Below are positions 34,820 to 46,165 of a stretch of DNA of 64,000 bases, piece by piece; position 1 is the first letter of the stretch; the number at the start of each line of letters is the position of its first letter. A model generated the notes under the pieces. It did no database searches. It was not told where the DNA came from and saw only the letters and a program-made list of their open reading frames with translations. Origin of the DNA: Ailanthus altissimus (lineage: Eukaryota; Streptophyta; Magnoliopsida; Sapindales; Simaroubaceae); the NCBI GenBank assembly GCA_946807835.1, contig OX327686.1, positions 4,030,001 through 4,094,000 of the forward strand, written 5' to 3'. The translations under genes and the position numbers were made by a program.

Positions 34820-36587
34820 TGTATTAATATATTATTATTTTTTATAACAATTAGTGACATGTGACAATAATACGACTGTCACTAATTATTATCTACATTT
34901 CTAGCAGTAAGGTCTTTGAAATAAGTTTAATAACATCAAAATCAGCTGTCGACATTCTCGCCACCCAAACCCATTTGAAACAAAAAGGTAATTGAAGTTA
35001 TTGCATGCTTGCCCCGGTAGTCGTAAAAGCAGTTCCGCGTTAAAACTCCCAACCCCCCCGGCCTCTAAAACCAAAATCATGCGCACGCAAAAACAAATTT
35101 TTGGGAATTAGCGACTGCAATTCAACGAGCTCCATTCTCAAAGTCAAATCTGTCGACATCTCTCTACTCTGTCAGGAAATAACCAAAAAAGCAAAGCTGC
35201 GAGGCGAGTCTTCAATGAAATAAACTAAATTTAATTGGATTTAACGTGTTTATATTTTATAAAATAATTTAATTATTTAAAGCATCTGCATGCAAAGAAT
35301 GGATTGCAATGTATATAAGTTTGACAAGCTCGATAAAGTAAAAAGTGGACTAAGAAAAGAAAGCCTTAGGAGACCAGTAAATTAATTAAGCCTCACTTTC
35401 TTGTTGGATGCAGAGAAAATGAATTTGCACTCGGAGCATTTGCCCCGGTGGAAGGGCTTATTAAGTGTATACTTCTCGATTTGAGATTGGGTTTAAGTTT
35501 TAGAAAATGTTAAGACGGTGGAATAATTTTTTTTATTATAAAATTTTTTATTTTTTTATCTATAAAGTTTTTTTTTTGACTCAAGCTAGTTTAAATGTAA
35601 AAATAATATATTATTTTGATAATTTTTTTTTTAATATAATTTTTTTATAAAAAATTAAAAAGAGAAAAATTAAACTTGAAACATCTACTTTAATAAAAAA
35701 AATGCAATGTACACATTTTATTACTGAACTATTTAAGTAAGTGTTTTTAATATAAATTTTTTTATGTAAGATAAATTTAAGTATGAAAATGATATCTTGT
35801 CATCATTTTTTAATATTTTACTAAACAACATCTAATGTAATATCAAAAATTTTTAAAAAAAACAGAAAATGAATTTGGTAAGAAAAAATGGTGGGAGCAT
35901 TTTTCTTTTATGTTTTTTTTTTATTTTTTGGTCCTTGGTTGGCTGGAATTAAAAATCCCCTATTATCTTTTAAAAGCATTTTTAAAAAAAAAAAAAAAAA
36001 AAAAGAAAAAATGAAGTCCAAATCCCAGATGCTGCCGATTTAGCCGGAGCCTTGATTCTTGCGTGCACATTTGACCACGAAAAATTCTATTGATGGACGC
36101 TTGGTGAATGAGATTGAATAATTGAATAAAAATTAGGATAATTTTTTTTAATTGATTAGTTGAGTACACAGTTTTATTGTACGAGATGGAGTTGTATATT
36201 ATTTAATTAATTAAATAATTATGGTCAATTAAAACAAAGCTTTCTACTTTCTAGGAACATGGATGCTTAATTTGTTTGTAGTCACTTCTCCCCCCGAGTA
36301 ATAATTCTGTAATTATAATTGGATTTTTTTTTTTATGTTTTAAAGTAACAAACATATTTTTAATGAAATTATAAAAACTTTATTGTTTATTATTTGTCAT
36401 TTAATAAGTAATTAATATTAACAGAAAAAAAGTTTTTACAATGTCCAGCATACAAAATTCAATATTAATTCTGTCAAAAAAGAATCAATATTAATTATGC
36501 TATAATAATATAAAAAATTGTCAGTTACCTTCGATCATTTGACATTTTATCAGTTCCTTCATTAATATTTCAATAAATATCAATAAG
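34820..36587. other. Intergenic DNA with homopolymer runs
   Basis: 34820-34900 is the second part of the tandem repeat split by the Mutator-like element. 34900-35170 is less AT-rich, with a C-run near 35055, and could be old gene or transposon DNA, but no protein was recognised. 35500-35980 is AT-rich. A pure A run of about 21 bases lies at 35982-36003. Nothing else was identified. Confidence 0.45.
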
Positions 36588-36903
36588 GGTGCAACAGTTC
36601 GGTTTAACCAAAATTCGAACTGAAATTTTTAATTTAGTTCAGTTTAAGGTTAGGTTTAGAGTTCGATTTAATTTTTTGGAACCAATCAATTTGATTTTAA
36701 TTTGATTTTAGTTCAGTTAAATTCGATTAAAAAAAAAGTACATTAAAAACAAAAAATTGAACTGAACCGAACCAACCAGTTCGATTTGATTCAGTTTTTA
36801 AAAAGTAGAACCGATCAATTTTAATTTGTTTGAATTGATCGATTCGGTTTTGGCTCAATTCTCACCTAAACCGAACCAAAATAAAAAATGTCCACTCCTA
36901 ATT
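36585..36903. mobile_element. hAT-like MITE (CCGAACC/GGTTCGG type)
   Basis: About 315 bp with imperfect inverted ends: AAGGGTGCAACAGTTCGGTTT at the left and, in complement, TAGGAGTGGACA...GGTTCGGTTTAGG at the right. The body is full of GGTTCGGTT/AACCGAACC-like words that can pair. Many eudicots carry such elements with TAGGGGTG...CGGTTCGGTT ends and an 8-bp target duplication. Here I could not confirm the duplication, so class and boundaries are tentative. Confidence 0.55.
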
Positions 36904-38499
36904 ATATTAATTAGGGACATCATTAGAAAACTTTTGTATGTTGGGCTAAATTTTTTTTTTTCATAAGTTTTGACAGGATAAAAAAAATTTATTCACTAAA
37001 AAAATATAAATACACCTTATGTGGGAAAATATATAATGAAGTTTACAATATAAACACATATATATATATATAACAAAGAAAGCAACAATAATAATAAATT
37101 TAAAAATAAAAATAATATATTATTCATTTATTATTGACTTTAAATTATTAAAAATAAATTGAATTAATAGTTAAAACAAATTTTAATTTAATATATATAT
37201 AATTATGAATTACAAAAAGAAAAAAGTGTAAAAATTCTAATATTTAACAAAATCACATGCTCCCCATAGATTTCCGCTTACAAAGCCAAAAGTCTTCTCA
37301 TAAGGTTTATAAGACCCAATAAAAAAATATCGGCTTATAAAACATCCTTGAGCCAAAGGCATTTTCTCTGAACTAGTTAAAATAAGTCGAAGCCCAACTC
37401 TAGAGGAGAAAAAATAATCTACAATCTTTGAGTTGGTCATAATAATGATTAAAACCCAAATACTTTTGCGATTAAACTCCAAAAAAGGCCTATGTACTTT
37501 TTAAATTGATTAAAATAATGGTGAAAACCTAATTACCCTGTTCGATCAAACTTACAACTTTTAAAGTTGATCAGAATAATGGTCAAAATCCAACTATCCT
37601 ATTTAATTAGACTTATAATAGGGGAAACAATCTTTGTCCATATTAAGCGCAAGAAGATCGAAATACAACCAGCCTAAAAAGATCAAAGAAAATTCTTCAA
37701 AAAAACTTAACTTATAAAAAATATAGAGCTATAGACAAAGTTAAGCTTATAAAAAAAACTCCTTAAATTCAATGGACATTCTTAAAACTTCGATATAAAT
37801 CATATTAAAGCAAGAAACATCTGATGCAACTGCAAAAAAAGCTATAATAAAATAATCTTAAAAGGGAATGTCTATAAGGCTTTCATATTAAAAAAGATTA
37901 TAAAATTATGAGTAAAATCGATATTCTCATCTTGTAAAATAGATGAGAAAAAAAACATATGAAGAGGATCATTATGAATATTACCATCATCATCAAGAGA
38001 CCATTAGTATTATGAGAGTATTATTAGAAGGCCAACTATTGCTAACCTTATTATCATATACGTGAAATTTTAAGAGACATACTAAAATGCAAATAGAAAC
38101 ACATTATCTATCTTCTCTTTCTTTATTATACTTGCTATATTCTTTTTTTTAAGATTTTTGTTGACTTAAGTATAGAAGTGTCTATACCAAAAAATTTTTG
38201 ACACAATTTTTATATTTTTTTTAATTGTAAGATTCTCATTAAACATAATTTTTGTGAGAGAAAAGAGTAGTCCAATTGATTTAGTTTTTGATCATATTCT
38301 TGTTGTTCAAGTTATGCTTTTATGAAGAAATTAATTCAACTCATTGACTTTTGGATTATTAAATTTTAGAATCAATGTCACATAAAAAGAAAATAATTTC
38401 AAATAGAGTATATAAAAATTACAATGAAAAGTTTGTGAAGTAACATGATTAACAAATCCGTTTATAATACTTAAGATCTAAGAGCTTAGAAAAACTTGT

Positions 38500-38530
<31 letters not shown>

Positions 38531-40120
38531 GTAATTTTAAATATAAGTTAATTTTATAAATAGGATTTAAAAAAATATTAATTAAGTTAATTAACTTAGT
38601 TTTATCATATCGAGATAATAAATATAATTCAATACTTATGTTATTAAAGTAATAAATACAAATTCTTCCAAAGAAATGAATTTAAAAAATTGAAAGAATT
38701 TTGGGTAAAATATAAAGTTTAGGATACCTACAAAAATAAATACAAATATTTTTTTAATTTTTAAATTTTTTTTTCAGAGCTCGACTGGGCTACAGTCAAG
38801 CCCCCCTTGAATACATCCTTGATATCGATATCTCCTTTTTATAGTATTATTATTTTTGTCTAAAATTCACTAACTATTACTTGTTAAAATATATTTTTTT
38901 TAAAGTTAGTAAAAATGCTAATCAAGTAATTGACAATTTCTCTAATTTTAAACACCGATTTTTTTATAGCTTTTTTAGTCTAGACCTTCAAATTTATAAG
39001 ATTTTTAATTTTTATTTATGTATTTCCTTTTTCTTTTAAAAAGAATTATACTAAAATCCAATACTTGGATTGATAATTTATGAGTAAAAAGGGACATATA
39101 GTAGATATCATCTAAAAGATTACGCATGATGTGTCATAAGAAAAATACACAGAAAGCTCAGCAGTTGTTGAGAAAGGAAATAAAGAAGATATAGAAGAAG
39201 AAGAAGAAGATAAAAGTTTCTCCACTTTGAATGTGTAGAAAATACGTAAAGATAGTTGGCCTACGTTGCGACAAATGGTTTGGTGCATAATTAACCAAAA
39301 TCCACTCAAAATTATGGAACTAATCATGTCCACTTCGTTTACTTTCAATGAAGGAAAATCATTGAAAAATGATTGCCATCTAATGAAAATGAATGAACCT
39401 CTATTTAAAAAAAAAAATTGAAATACCAGTTTCTAGATCATTATAATTTCTAAATATAACCAAATTGTCTTCCTAAGTACAATATCTAGAACTGACTCAT
39501 GACCAATATCTTCTTATTTTTTTCACAATTTTTTTTTATTTGGTCTAAAATGTTCCATAAATTAGATAAAAGAGTTTTTCCATTATTTCTAATCATGTTG
39601 GTGATTTCAACCCTAATACAATTTGCGTTTAGAGGAGAGAAATTGTTAATTTTTCTTTGTAATTTTTTTAATTATTATTTATTTACTTTATTTTATTTAT
39701 ATTATCTAATTACTCTTTGTTATGATAATCATTGAGTGAATTGATTGTTTTGTATTGGTTAGAAAAGAGTTGATATTTAAATTTATAAATAGAATGATCA
39801 ACGTACTCATTAAGTTAGTCTTTTGAGTAGGACATTGAATTCTAAACTTTCATCTTATAAGTATAAGACTCTCTATCAAGTGATATCAGAGTTAGACTTT
39901 AATAGTCAGAATGTAAATGAACTCATTATGAAATCAAAAAAGTGTCCATTTAACAAGTGATATCAGAACTAAACTTTACTAATTAGAATGTAAATGAACT
40001 CATTATAGAACAAAAGGGTTGGTGTTGATCATTTACTAATAGAGATTTCGTTTAAAGAAAAATTATTAATTAAGTTGGTTATTTCACATTAACTATAAAA
40101 AAATTAAATCTATTTTATTA
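36904..40120. other. Intergenic DNA with small tandem repeats
   Basis: No gene recognised. There are AT microsatellites at 37056-37072 and 38503-38530 and a GAA run at about 39196-39212. A degenerate tandem repeat of about 60 bp lies at 37430-37620. A 90-bp pair with AAGTGATATCAGA...AGAATGTAAATGAACTCATTAT lies at 39878-40012; its first copy resembles the primer-site region (TGATATCAGAG) of a copia element, so an old LTR may end at about 39875. Confidence 0.5.
37430..37620. repeat. Three degenerate tandem units of about 60 bp
   Basis: Units start near 37430, 37501 and 37560 and share TTGAT-A-AATAATGGT-AAAACC-AA-TA-CCT, then a TCGATTAAACT-like segment. Divergence among units is high, so this is an old array. 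Confidence 0.5.
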
Positions 40121-40870
40121 ATGTTGAAAAATTGGTGATTCAATAATTTTGGTTGAATAAGAATTGAGATGAATACCAAATGGAAGAGTTACTAGAAGTT
40201 TAGAACGTGTTGGACACGTATGGAGAAGTCTAGGACGTGTGAGACACGAAGAGGGAATCGAAACGGGACTCAAAGATGTGAAGAAAGCGAAGAAAATGCG
40301 GATAGGCATTGCCAAGGCTGAGGGCTGCGGAACCCAGGACAGCACCCCAGTGCCGCGGCCCCCAGACGCGGCAAAATGTCCATTTTGGTTTGGGATTTCG
40401 AGTTTTGAACTTATAAAATAAGTGGACTCTTACTCCAACAAGGAATAGGATTAGTAGGCACGAAATACACCCTATATAAACACTTGTAAAATCTTTAGTT
40501 GAGATTAAGCATTAAGAGAGACTCTAAGAGAGGGGAAGAACTGGGTAGACACTAAGTGTTTATGTGCGTTATGGTGGAACTGTCGTTTGAGTAATCATTG
40601 TTCGTGGTAGAGTAAGAGTTCACTAAATATTAGGTCCTTTTGAGGGTTCTTTAATTGAATTTTTCTTGTAAAATCTCTAGGGAGTTAATAAGAGAGGCTA
40701 AAATCCTTGGATCTACCATGGACGTAGGCAATTGGTCGAACCATATAAGATTGTGTTGTGCTATTTTATTTTCTGTTTTGAATTCTTGTTATTTTTTGCT
40801 TGATTAATAGGTTATTCTACTACGTAAGGAGGTTAGAATTTTAAATTGAACTTGATGTTCTTCGGTTCAA
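40121..40870 (+). mobile_element. Probable solo copia LTR, family related to copia element 3
   Basis: It begins near TGTTGAAAAATTGGTG and has a GC-rich island at 40290-40375 (GCTGAGGGCTGCGGAACCC, CAGTGCCGCGGCCCCC), a TATA-like CCTATATAAACACTTG at about 40471, GAGAGAC words, then GATCTACCATGGACGTAGGC and TCGAACCATATAAG, a downstream signature also seen in the copia element 3 LTRs. No partner LTR or coding sequence is adjacent. The ends and target duplication are not certain. Confidence 0.55.
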
Positions 40871-41186
40871 TATAATCTTGAGAGGGAGAATGATATTTTC
40901 TCCCTCAATAATTAAAAGTAAGAAAAAATCCATCCCTACGCATGTATATGCATAAGAAGAAACTCAAACTAAAATAAGACTATCCACCAAAAGGCCGTGG
41001 GCGATTTGATTTTTATATATACAATCACATCATCATTGCTATTTCATTACCATGCTATTAAAACAAAAAGCCTACTAGACAAATAATATGAAAGAATTCT
41101 TAAAAATATTGGGTTATAATGCATGTGAATTTTTTTATAAGAGATAATTTATCTTTGAGCCAATAATATAATATATATATATTATT

Positions 41187-41874
41187 TGTGAGAATATTGA
41201 TTAAAAATCATCGAAATATGATTCGGAGTTCAAGTCAAGTGCGTAAGGTGCGCACTGATCGAAGACGGATGCGAAAGGAGGCGAAAAACGAAGAAGAGCG
41301 CACTAGGCGCGGGCGCTGCGGCAACCAGGCGTGGGCGCCGCGGCACCCAGAACAAAACCTGAGCGCCGCAGCGCTGAGCAGAAAGCGCGCCAGCGCTGGA
41401 GACGGGAACAATGTCCCGAAATTAGGAAACTTCCTAATTTCGTCTCCTACTTGCTCCAAGACTCCCTAATACGACTCCCACACGTATAGGGTAAACCTAA
41501 GACGTCGTAAAGCCTATATAAAGGCTATCAATTGGCTTGTAAACATATCTTTGTGATCAACTAAGAATCTTGACAATCTTTGTGATAAACAAGAGATCTT
41601 AGTGGTTCTTTGTGAGAGAAAATCCCCAGAGTGAAAGAGAGAGTTTTCTTTGTGATCTTTCTTGTAAAATGCATACTTTGTGAGTGCTTTGAGATTCATA
41701 ATAAGAGAAGAATGTAATCTTGATCCGCCGTGAACGTAGGCAAATTATCGAATTACGTAATTCTTTGTGTGTTCTTTTTTTACCCATTTTTTAATTTATT
41801 TTTAATAACTTGTTCTGCATTATTATATTGCTTAAGTAAATTATTTTGTTTGTTTATATGCTTCCGCTTCAATA
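41187..41874 (+). mobile_element. Solo LTR of the copia element 3 family
   Basis: 688 bp from TGTGAGAATATTGATT to GCTTCAATA, matching the complement of the LTRs at 57281-57995 and 62065-62782 along its whole length: GC-rich island at 41295-41400, CCTATATAAAGGCTATCAATTGG, AAAATGCATACTTTGTGAG and GATCCGCCGTGAACGTAGGC. Flanking 5-mers TTATT (41182-41186) and CTATT (41875-41879) differ by one base, fitting an old target duplication. No internal sequence remains, so it arose by recombination between LTRs. Confidence 0.85.
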
Positions 41875-43081
41875 CTATTAATATAAACTCTTTTTAGTGA
41901 AATAATAATAATAATTTTTTTTTTCCTAAAAAATTTGGTCATAAAACTTTCAAAATAGGCAAAATTAACCAATCATATGTCCTTTTATGATGAACTTTTG
42001 TTGTCATATGGAGTACTTTTTAAACAGTTCAATAATAGATAAAAATAATTAACAAAATCTACAAATTTAACAAATTTTATGGAAAAAAGGAAAGAAAAAA
42101 AGTATTGCACTTTGTTGATGAAAGGAGAGGCAATTTAAAGTAAAAATGGCACAAACAAAATGCTACTCTTAAGGAAACCAATTATAAGTTTAAACCCAGC
42201 AAAGTCCACAACAAATAGCCAGAACCCCATGTCCCCAATTGTCCCTCTCCAATCATAATGAATATCAAAATCAATGAGCTCAACACTCGAATGGTCCTCT
42301 GATTTTTTGTTGCAAATTGCATAAATAGACAACACAACACCCAATGCCACCTCCTCCCAGTATCAGAAATGTGCCACAGCATTTAAATGTTTCTTTACAT
42401 TAAAAAAACCATAATCCCATACACACAAGCCCATCATATAGACATGTCCTTGAAGCAATCAATGCTCTCTCCTTTAGTGAATTTATCATCTAGGTCCTTA
42501 AATTTTTATGTTTTATCACCTAACTACATGCTTTGTCAAATTTTTATTAAATTAATCCCTATTATTGACCTATTTTTTATTTTTTAAGAATAAAAAGTAT
42601 ACACTTACGATATAATAAGGTATTAGATATGTTATTAATTAATAATTGTTAAAAATTATTATTTTAATATTTAAATAATAAATAAGTAATTATTTAATAT
42701 ACAGCCATAATTGATACTGGTGTTACATTAGTTGAAATATAAAGTTTTTATACTAATTTTATTATGTTTAACATTATTGATTTTTAATTGAATATAATTA
42801 AGGAATAAAATTAATTATAAAAACTTACTTACTATCTTTATTTAATAATGCAAAAATACAAAGAAGCTAAATGATAAAAGCCCATTAAATTTATGCATAC
42901 TCAATCCTCTCAATAGCACACAAAGACTTTGTATAAGTGACTTTTCTCTCAGTATCTGTTCTTGTATCAGCTGGAAGCACTTACAGTTTCTTGTGTTTCT
43001 TTGTCTTTCTCATTGCTTCTGCCGGTGCATGAAACAGTTGGCCTGATAATAGCAACAGATTTTGCTACTGTTACTGTTATA
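41875..43081. other. Intergenic DNA and 5' region of the class VI kinase gene
   Basis: 42130-42400 has two overlapping minus-strand frames with hydrophobic segments but no recognised family. 42590-42880 is very AT-rich. 42900-43081 is the probable leader and core promoter of the kinase gene. Open frames that extend further upstream of 43082 begin at a TTG, not an ATG, and were not used. Confidence 0.45.
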
Positions 43082-46000
43082 ATGAAATATATAAGAACCA
43101 ACAGCTTGAAACGGCTGTTTTCGCTTAAAAGGCGCAGCTTTGACTTAGATAATGCTCATGGTTTCATTGAAGGCGACAACAATGAGGCAAGCTTCAAGAA
43201 TATTGAACCAGAGACGACAAAGCATACGCAAAAACCCACATGGAGGTGCTTCTCCTTCGAAGAAATCTCCATTGCCACCAATGCTTTCAGCTCAGGTTAG
43301 TTCGCTTGACAATCTTTACAAATATATATGAGTTTCTTTGGCTTTTTTTTTTCAGGGGCTTCTTTCGCTGAGGTACGTTTTCATTCTGGTATGTGGTTTG
43401 TAGAGAATTTGGTTGGAAGAGGAGGACATGCAGAGGTTTATAAAGGAGTCTCAGAAGATGGTGAAGAGATTGCTGTGAAGAGATTAACAAAAGCTTCAAC
43501 TGATGACAGAAAAGAGAAGGAATTTTTAACAGAGATTGGAACAATAGGTCATGTCTGTCATCCAAATGTATTATCACTTTTGGGATGTTGTATTGATAAT
43601 GGCCTTTATCTCATTTTTCTGTTCTCTTCTAGAGGCTCTGTTGCTTCACTTTTCCATGGTACTACAAGCCTTTTCTTTTTCTTTTTTTTTTTCAAAAAAA
43701 AAATTGTTCAACTTATATGGGACTCTGTATTTTGATAAGTTTGATATTCAAATGATTGAATTTTTCAAATTGCAGATGTGAATTCGCCGCCAGTTGAATG
43801 GAGAATAAGGTATAAGATTGCAGTTGGGACTGCTAGCGGCCTGCATTATTTGCACAAAGGCTGTCAAAGAAGGATAATTCATCGCGACATTAAGTCTTCA
43901 AATGTTCTATTGACTGCAGATTTTGAACCACAGGTTTGCTTTTAGAATTATGGTCTACTTTTGCAGGCCTTTTTCGTTGTTGATTCATAGTGGTTTTGAT
44001 GTAAGTTTTTTATCTTCATTTGTTTCCAGATATCTGATTTTGGGTTGGCAAAATGGCTTCCATCTCAGTGGACTCATCATTCAATTGCTCCAATTGAAGG
44101 CACATTTGGGTACTTAAAAACACTTTACAGAACTTTTAAACGAAAAATTGGGAATTCTACTCTCTCCAAGTTTGATTGTAATAGAGATATACTAATTAAT
44201 TTTAATTTTCATGTAGGCACTTGGCACCTGAGTACTTCATGCATGGAATTGTTGATGAGAAAACAGATGTGTTTGCATTTGGAGTCTTTTTACTGGAAAT
44301 AATTTCGGGCAGGAAACCAGTTGATAGCTCTCACCAAAGCTTGCACAGCTGGGTAATTGTCATTCCTTGACATAGTTTTCACAAAAGTTTGTTTATTTAC
44401 TAATCTCAGTCTTCATTTTGTTTATAATAAGGTCATCAATCACCGGTTCATTAGGCAATCCCCATGTTGGGTTGCTTCTAGAGTTAAACAACAAAGACTT
44501 AGTGCATTTGATTTTAATTATTAATTGTTAACTTATGAATCAAGCAGGCTAAACCAATATTGAACAAAGGAGAGATTGAAAAGCTGGTAGATCCAAGGCT
44601 TCAAGGGGCCTACGATGTTACGCAGCTGAATAGACTTGCATTTGCAGCGTCTCTCTGCATACGGGCATCTCCAACGTGGCGCCCTACCATGAGCGAGGTA
44701 GGCCATCACAGCTAAGCTGCAATTCAATTCTGTATCATTTACCAATAATTCATATTCATAATCAATTCAAGTTTCCTGTTCATGTTCATTTTGTAGATGA
44801 ACAAGTAGCAAAATTGGTAATACTATCACCATGAATTAATGACGGTACCCTTTACATAATGAAAATTTGTTATGTACTTGGAATTGACCCTGTAGAGGTA
44901 GATGAGAAAGAAACAATCAATATTCATATTTATGGTATGATTTTATTGACCTAGGAATCAACAGCCTGTAATTTTTATGTGCTCTGCATTTACTTATTTT
45001 TTTTCACTTCATTTACCTACCATTTTAAATGGTGTTGAGAAAGATAGAAAGAATTTTATGATAAGACTCATTGGTAATGTGTAAGTGGTCCTTTTTTCCT
45101 CCCCATTTTATCAGTAGACTAAAGTTTTGATGATAAGGATCATTACATCATACTAATTGTCGTGTTCAAGAATACAGTCAATGCCTTTTAGTTGATGGCC
45201 GAGTGACTCTAACAGCAACATATGGCTTAATTTTTCTGGTATTTTAAATCACCATATGGTATTGATACATATTAATATTGTATTTCTGAGCTGACATAGT
45301 CTTGATTTGGTGGCTTGCCCGTTTATGACTTTGCTTATCGTTGTCACCGGTTAGGCCTGAGGACTGCAACATGCAAACTTAGATTTAGTCCTTATTTGGT
45401 GTTGTTGGTGGTTCATTTTTGGGTTTTTTCACGCAATTCCTATAACAGTCACAGGATTTTCAAGCCTACCTAACCTAAATCTTTAATTTAAATTCGATAG
45501 TAAAATTTGGTGCTCCCATGTTATCAGAAGATTAGAATATGATAATCAAATTGATTTCTAAATAGGGTCCTAATTTGATTCACTATTCTAATATCATTAT
45601 CTATAAGATCTGTTTTTGATTATATTTTGGTTGGAAAGTTGTAACTTCTGCAGACAGTTGAAGCAACTGCAATGAAATTGTATCACATCCTTGTTTTTCT
45701 AAATGTTAGGGACAAAAAAGCAGGTACTGTATCACCCATTGCATGTGCTGATATGTAAGTTTACCCAGAAAAGTGCTTATTAAAAAGATGTAATTTATTA
45801 AGCTGGTGGGCCTCATTATTTTGTATTTTATTTTTCCATTTCCTCTTCATTTTACACATCATATCATATTTTACTCGTAAGGTGAAGCATTAAAGCAGCT
45901 GTTAGGTGTGTTTATTTTTCATGAAATGAATGAAGGGTCAACTATCACTTACATCAACAGAAACATTGAGGTTGATATTTTTTCTATATTAATTTGACAG

Positions 46001-46165
46001 GTATTGGAGGTGATGCTGGAAGGTGAATTAGATAAAGAGAGATGGAAAATGCCAGAGGAAGAAGAAGATCAACAAGAGTTCTGGGGATTCGACGATCTCG
46101 AATGCGAATCTGACAGTTCTTGCTCAATTACTCCTGAAGATTCAATCTCTACTGGCAGTTCTTAA
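43082..46165 (+). CDS. Receptor-like cytoplasmic Ser/Thr kinase, class VI (RBK-like)
   Basis: A cytosolic protein kinase without receptor ectodomain; Arabidopsis class VI members (RBK1/RBK2 group) bind and are activated by ROP GTPases. Exons: 43082-43295, 43404-43658, 43776-43933, 44030-44109, 44217-44352, 44548-44697 and 46001-46165, all GT-AG, total 385 aa. The basic N-terminus starts [21 protein letters not shown]. The kinase domain runs from about residue 66: glycine loop GRGGHAEV (76-83), Lys97 in IAVKRL, Glu115 in [15 protein letters not shown] (192-199), DFG (212-214) and HLAPEY (237-242). The acidic tail [16 protein letters not shown] with [12 protein letters not shown] is typical of class VI. 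All catalytic residues are present. There is no transmembrane or lipidation motif. The last intron (1.3 kb) is long. Confidence 0.93.

Noticed and set aside
35982..36003. Poly(A) run as a LINE or processed-pseudogene tail
   Set aside because: No coding sequence or target duplication was found upstream; it is treated as a homopolymer.
40239..40421. Short open frames across the GC-rich islands of LTRs (also 41188-41469 and 57706-57996)
   Set aside because: They are open only because CpG-rich DNA has few stop codons; the sequence is LTR in all cases.
42135..42382. Two overlapping minus-strand frames with hydrophobic segments
   Set aside because: No known domain, no clear splice sites, and two phases are equally open; left as unassigned.
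42962..43081. Upstream extension of the first kinase exon
   Set aside because: It begins with TTG, not ATG, and encodes a hydrophobic stretch unlike class VI kinases; the [13 protein letters not shown] start at 43082 fits the family.
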